Shown: piece by piece, positions 61,013-64,000 of the stretch
Position numbering within the stretch: the stretch's first letter is position 1
Layout: every line of letters starts with the position of its first letter
Assembly (NCBI GenBank): GCA_004352715.1
Contig: SCFE01000115.1
Coordinates: forward strand, 586,557-650,556
Origin: Hofstenia miamia
Lineage: Eukaryota; Xenacoelomorpha; Acoela
Direction: 5' to 3'
DNA: 64,000 nucleotides
Position numbers and translations under genes: made by a program
The notes under the pieces: model-generated
Told to the model about the DNA's origin: nothing
The model's database searches: none
What the model saw: the letters and a program-made list of their open reading frames with translations, nothing else

Positions 61013-63939
61013 TTAATGTCTTACTCTAAATTGATAACATGCACTCAAAAATACTATGACCAGAGTTCCAAGAATAGTTGAATATCCTTTGATTTCCATA
61101 TTGTAAGTTAACAACAGTCTTTTGAATTTTATCTTACTCAAAGCTAAAGAACAAGGAAGTTTACTGTCCTCCGCTTTGCCTTGAAGTAATATACATTTCT
61201 CGTACATTTTTTGACTTAGAGAGTATGGAACTGTCAAGTTTTTGTTTGGTGAGATTGATAGTTCCCTAAGCAGTTGTTCTGGAATGTGCACACCATTTTC
61301 CGCTAGAAATCCGAGATTATAAAACGCTTCGGGATTTTTCTTTTGAGCCGCCTAAAATATATATATATATAATAACAATGCTAGAAAACAATTACAAACG
61401 AATTTNAAAAATTATTCTCCAAAGACGTAAAGTTCTCTGGATAATAAATGCTTTAGTAGTTATTAATTATAATTAAATGTAAATTTTCAAGTAAAATTAA
61501 TAACTTGCTTAAATAGGGAAGGTTAAAGATTTAAAAAAGCTGTTTACACCTAACATCTAAATAAATTTTCAACCTTTAACTGTTCTGTGTTCTTATATTC
61601 TCCAATCGATTTCTTTTAATAAAAAGTTGGAAACCATTTTTGAAATTGTTTGACAGAATACAAGCAATATGTATTCATAATTCAAAAAATCATTATAAAA
61701 ACAATATATATATAATTTTTTTTCCTTTACATTCAGTTTATTTGTAATGACTATGATTTTGCGTGATCAATCTAAGCTGTTTCTAAATTCTGTATATGCT
61801 AATGACATTGTTACCTCTGCCAAGAAGGTTATGTTTTTGGTATCATTGGTTTGTTTGTTTGTCTGTCAGTTAGCAACTTTACGGAAAATGTAATAGATGG
61901 ATTGACCTTAAATTTTTACCACAGGTGCGTCTTCACCCAAGGAAGATTCCATTTTATTTGGTGCTGATCCGGTGGACACAAGCTGCGTGGCAGAGGTCTG
62001 TGCTCTCCTAGCACTTTTCTAGTTTTTGTATGCAGTATGGCTGCTGTAATAAATTGCATTGGAATGAAATATGTACTCTTTTTACCAAAGATAAGTTGGT
62101 TGCATTGAATGAGGTNAATCCGAGATTATAAAACGCTTCGGGATTTTTCTTTTGAGCCGCCTAAAATATATATATATATAATAACAATGCTAGAAAACAA
62201 TTACAAACGAATTTGCTTACAGTCAGGTTAAGGAACAGTCTACGAGAAGTAAAGTATAAGTAATGAATGTCTTTTGATAATGGTAGCGCGATACAAACTA
62301 CTATTTTATTATTGTAATGCGATGTATTACTCGTTTCTAATTTATTGTATTATATTACAGTAACACGTTATATTTGTTTTCGAAAGAGAAATTCAAAATA
62401 GAAAATCACAAAGAAACAATACTTTGCCGAGCAAATTGCAAGCAAACCCTCCACTGAAAAGATCAGAACTCTAGATATGTAAGCTATATTCAATCCCTAA
62501 TGCTATCAATGGGAACAAGTTATTTATGATAAGGAAACTACAATAACAAAAGTTATTCTAAAACACAAACTTGCCGCACAAACTATTGACAGCAGGTGAA
62601 AGATATAAACCTAATTGTTAATAATCAATGAGATATAGCTGCTTCTCAATTCTTCAACATATGGGATTCCACCATTAGAAAAATATATTTGAAATTATAG
62701 TGTTATTTTGAAATATGAGGATCTATATCTCCTTTCACATTGTAATTTTTTGGAAATTCTCTGATCAAAACGATCCTTGTAATGAAAAAATCACTTATGT
62801 TTTAAAGTTGTTTCTCAAATTGAAAAATTAGATACGATTCTGAGTATTATCTCATTTTTTGTTTGGTTTATTCCTATGATTTTGGAATTTTCTCAAACTG
62901 TATAATCAATAAAATTGTCACTTTTCCGAGGCAATGTACCTTTTCAGGTTTCTTCAACTGATTTAGTTAAAAATATATTTGAAAAAACAATTTAAAAATT
63001 AAGACCTGAGACAAAATGTTAAGAACACATTTTTGCACTATTTTGACAGCTCATAAAAGAATCTGCCATGTGAATTAATACTGAATATAATATGTCCAGA
63101 GAGAAACCTCGATAAATTTATTGTAAGCCTGCTTTGATGAAGAAAAGAGGTGAAATATATTTTTTCAGTATCAATCGATTTGTATTAACTTATCACTAGT
63201 AAACCTGCTTTTTATCAAATTGAAATATGCGAAAATTAATCTTTGTTTAACTACAAAAAAGACAAAATTGTCAGAGTATGGCTATTTTCAAAAACTTCCC
63301 TCAAAATTATCAGTGTTTGACAACAAAAAAGATTCAAGTCCAATTATAATAGATCAATTTGTGATCAATATTGTACATGTATACTTAAATTAAAGGATGC
63401 TTCAAGGATTACAAACCATGAACAAAAAGTGTAATTTACCTTAAAATAATAAGATGCAGCCATTTGTAAATCTCTGCTTCCAGAACAGCCGTACCAATGG
63501 AAATCTCCAAGTTTATTAAATGCTCTAGGATGAGGATCATTTGAGAACAAGGACATGTTATAATATTTCCTTGTACAATCAGATTCAACATTGCTCGAAA
63601 TCTGTTGATCAAAGTCTTCCTCACATATGTAACCAAGATTATAACATGCAGTTTCTTGGCCAGTTTCTGCAGCCATAGCATAATAGACGACCGCTGTTGA
63701 ATATTCTTTACTTAAGTATGCGCTTAGGCCTTCACGCATAATTCGGCCTAAAACCGGGCTCATTTCGGCTACCCATCTTGCAAATATATTTGCAGATTTT
63801 ATGTTGGGAATTAAGTTTGCTTCTCCAATGCTGAGACCATTTGAAAGAGCAATTGCAGAGTCTATCTGTCCAAGAGCAGCTCCTTTAATAAATAACTCAT
63901 AAGCTTTAATGGTGTTCCTCTTTTCATTGGGGATTAGTC
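61013..63939 (-). CDS. SEL1L-family protein, last two coding exons (5' part outside the window)
   Basis: Exons on the minus strand are 63440-63939 and 61013-61351 (stop TAG). They join in phase 0 across a GTAAAT...TTTTAG intron, giving about 279 residues. The first exon holds Sel1-type repeats (KAYELFIKGAALGQIDSAI; YYAMAAETGQETACYNLGYI; NKLGDFHWYGCSG). One repeat is completed exactly across the splice (AASYYFK joined to AAQKKNPEAFYNLGFLAENG). The second exon adds LSQKMYEKC and LALSKIKFKRLL, then one C-terminal membrane helix (STILGTLVIVFLSA) and a tail of only about eight residues. SEL1L is the ER-membrane partner of the HRD1 ubiquitin ligase in ER-associated degradation; SEL1L3 is a related protein. 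The Asp/Gly/Trp pattern fits either. The short tail differs from the proline-rich tail of vertebrate SEL1L. Confidence 0.85.
61308..61405. repeat. 98-bp perfect duplicate, copy 1 (covers the start of the last SEL1L-like exon), followed by N
   Basis: Identical to 62117-62214, including the length of the AT run. An N at 61406 follows directly. Confidence 0.95.
61720..62060. repeat. Conserved dispersed repeat (CTCTGCCAAGAAGGTTATG type)
   Basis: The sequence runs from ACCTCTGCCAAGAAGGTTAT through GTTTGTTTGTTTGTCTGTC, TTACGGAAAA, TGGATTGACCT, CACAGGTGCGTC and GGTGCTGATCCGG. From memory this motif series occurs in dispersed repeats of many marine animals and fishes. It lies wholly inside the segment bounded by the two N bases. 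Confidence 0.5.
62117..62214. repeat. 98-bp perfect duplicate, copy 2, preceded by N
   Basis: Identical to 61308-61405. It includes the splice acceptor and the first 44 bases of the last SEL1L-like coding exon and then breaks at the N at 62116, so it is a truncated exon copy lying in the intron. Confidence 0.95.
62215..63439 (-). other. SEL1L-family intron, no other gene seen
   Basis: AT-rich intron between the two coding exons. No transposon protein or further exon was found, and the phase-0 join of the neighbouring exons needs none. Confidence 0.6.
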
Positions 63940-64000
63940 CTAAAGAATATATTAATTTCATATTTACAGTTCATCAATATTGAGATATTGGCCACGGAAA

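Noticed and set aside
1-64000. tRNA, rRNA, CRISPR arrays, riboswitches, bacterial operons
   Set aside because: Both strands were read for these; no cloverleaf with A/B boxes, spacer array or operon-like gene packing was seen, and introns show the DNA is eukaryotic.

Overview
This is animal nuclear DNA. It is AT-rich, has GT-AG introns, uses the standard genetic code and is packed with transposable elements of classic metazoan types (CR1/Jockey-like and L1/Tx1-like LINEs, Ty3/Gypsy elements, hAT, Tc1 and pogo-like DNA transposons). I cannot name the species. The repeat content and gene set suggest an invertebrate, possibly marine. I see no tRNA, rRNA, CRISPR array or prokaryotic operon.

Three host loci can be supported. 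(1) A complete seven-exon carbonic anhydrase gene on the + strand (31184-40786). Every exon joins in phase to a 353-residue protein with all zinc ligands and an unusual N-terminal membrane anchor. (2) A two-exon multi-membrane-span gene on the + strand (49681-50526), which may be the C-terminal part of a gustatory-receptor-like chemoreceptor. (3) The last two coding exons of a SEL1L-family gene on the - strand (61013-63939). Its final exon overlaps a 98-bp perfect duplication bounded by N bases, which looks like an assembly fault.

The rest is mobile DNA. From left to right: a CR1/Jockey-type LINE (1-2618, -); a LINE RT relic (7010-8170, +); another LINE (12430-14330, -); an 8.9-kb LTR retrotransposon (16583-25476, -) with a 4-bp target duplication, primer site and polypurine tract; a Tc1-like fossil (26300-27230, -); a small hAT MITE (27907-28115); a pogo-like transposase relic inside carbonic anhydrase intron 2; a LINE (41790-44300, -); a 2.1-kb hAT relic with 8-bp target duplication (47216-49314); a second Gypsy relic (52800-54300, -); and an L1/Tx1-like LINE (about 54664-59050, +) that carries a nested 430-bp hAT MITE and is flanked by copies of a 131-bp repeat.

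The best candidate for something undescribed is the 8.9-kb LTR element. This copy has lost reverse transcriptase and RNase H. After the integrase it carries about 3 kb of extra coding sequence: a damaged frame of roughly 670 codons and an intact 330-codon frame. They are coupled by an ATGA stop-start overlap, and the last frame runs through the polypurine tract to stop inside the LTR. Neither frame shows the transmembrane segment expected of an envelope protein, and I do not recognise either. A 62-bp minisatellite sits between the integrase and these frames.
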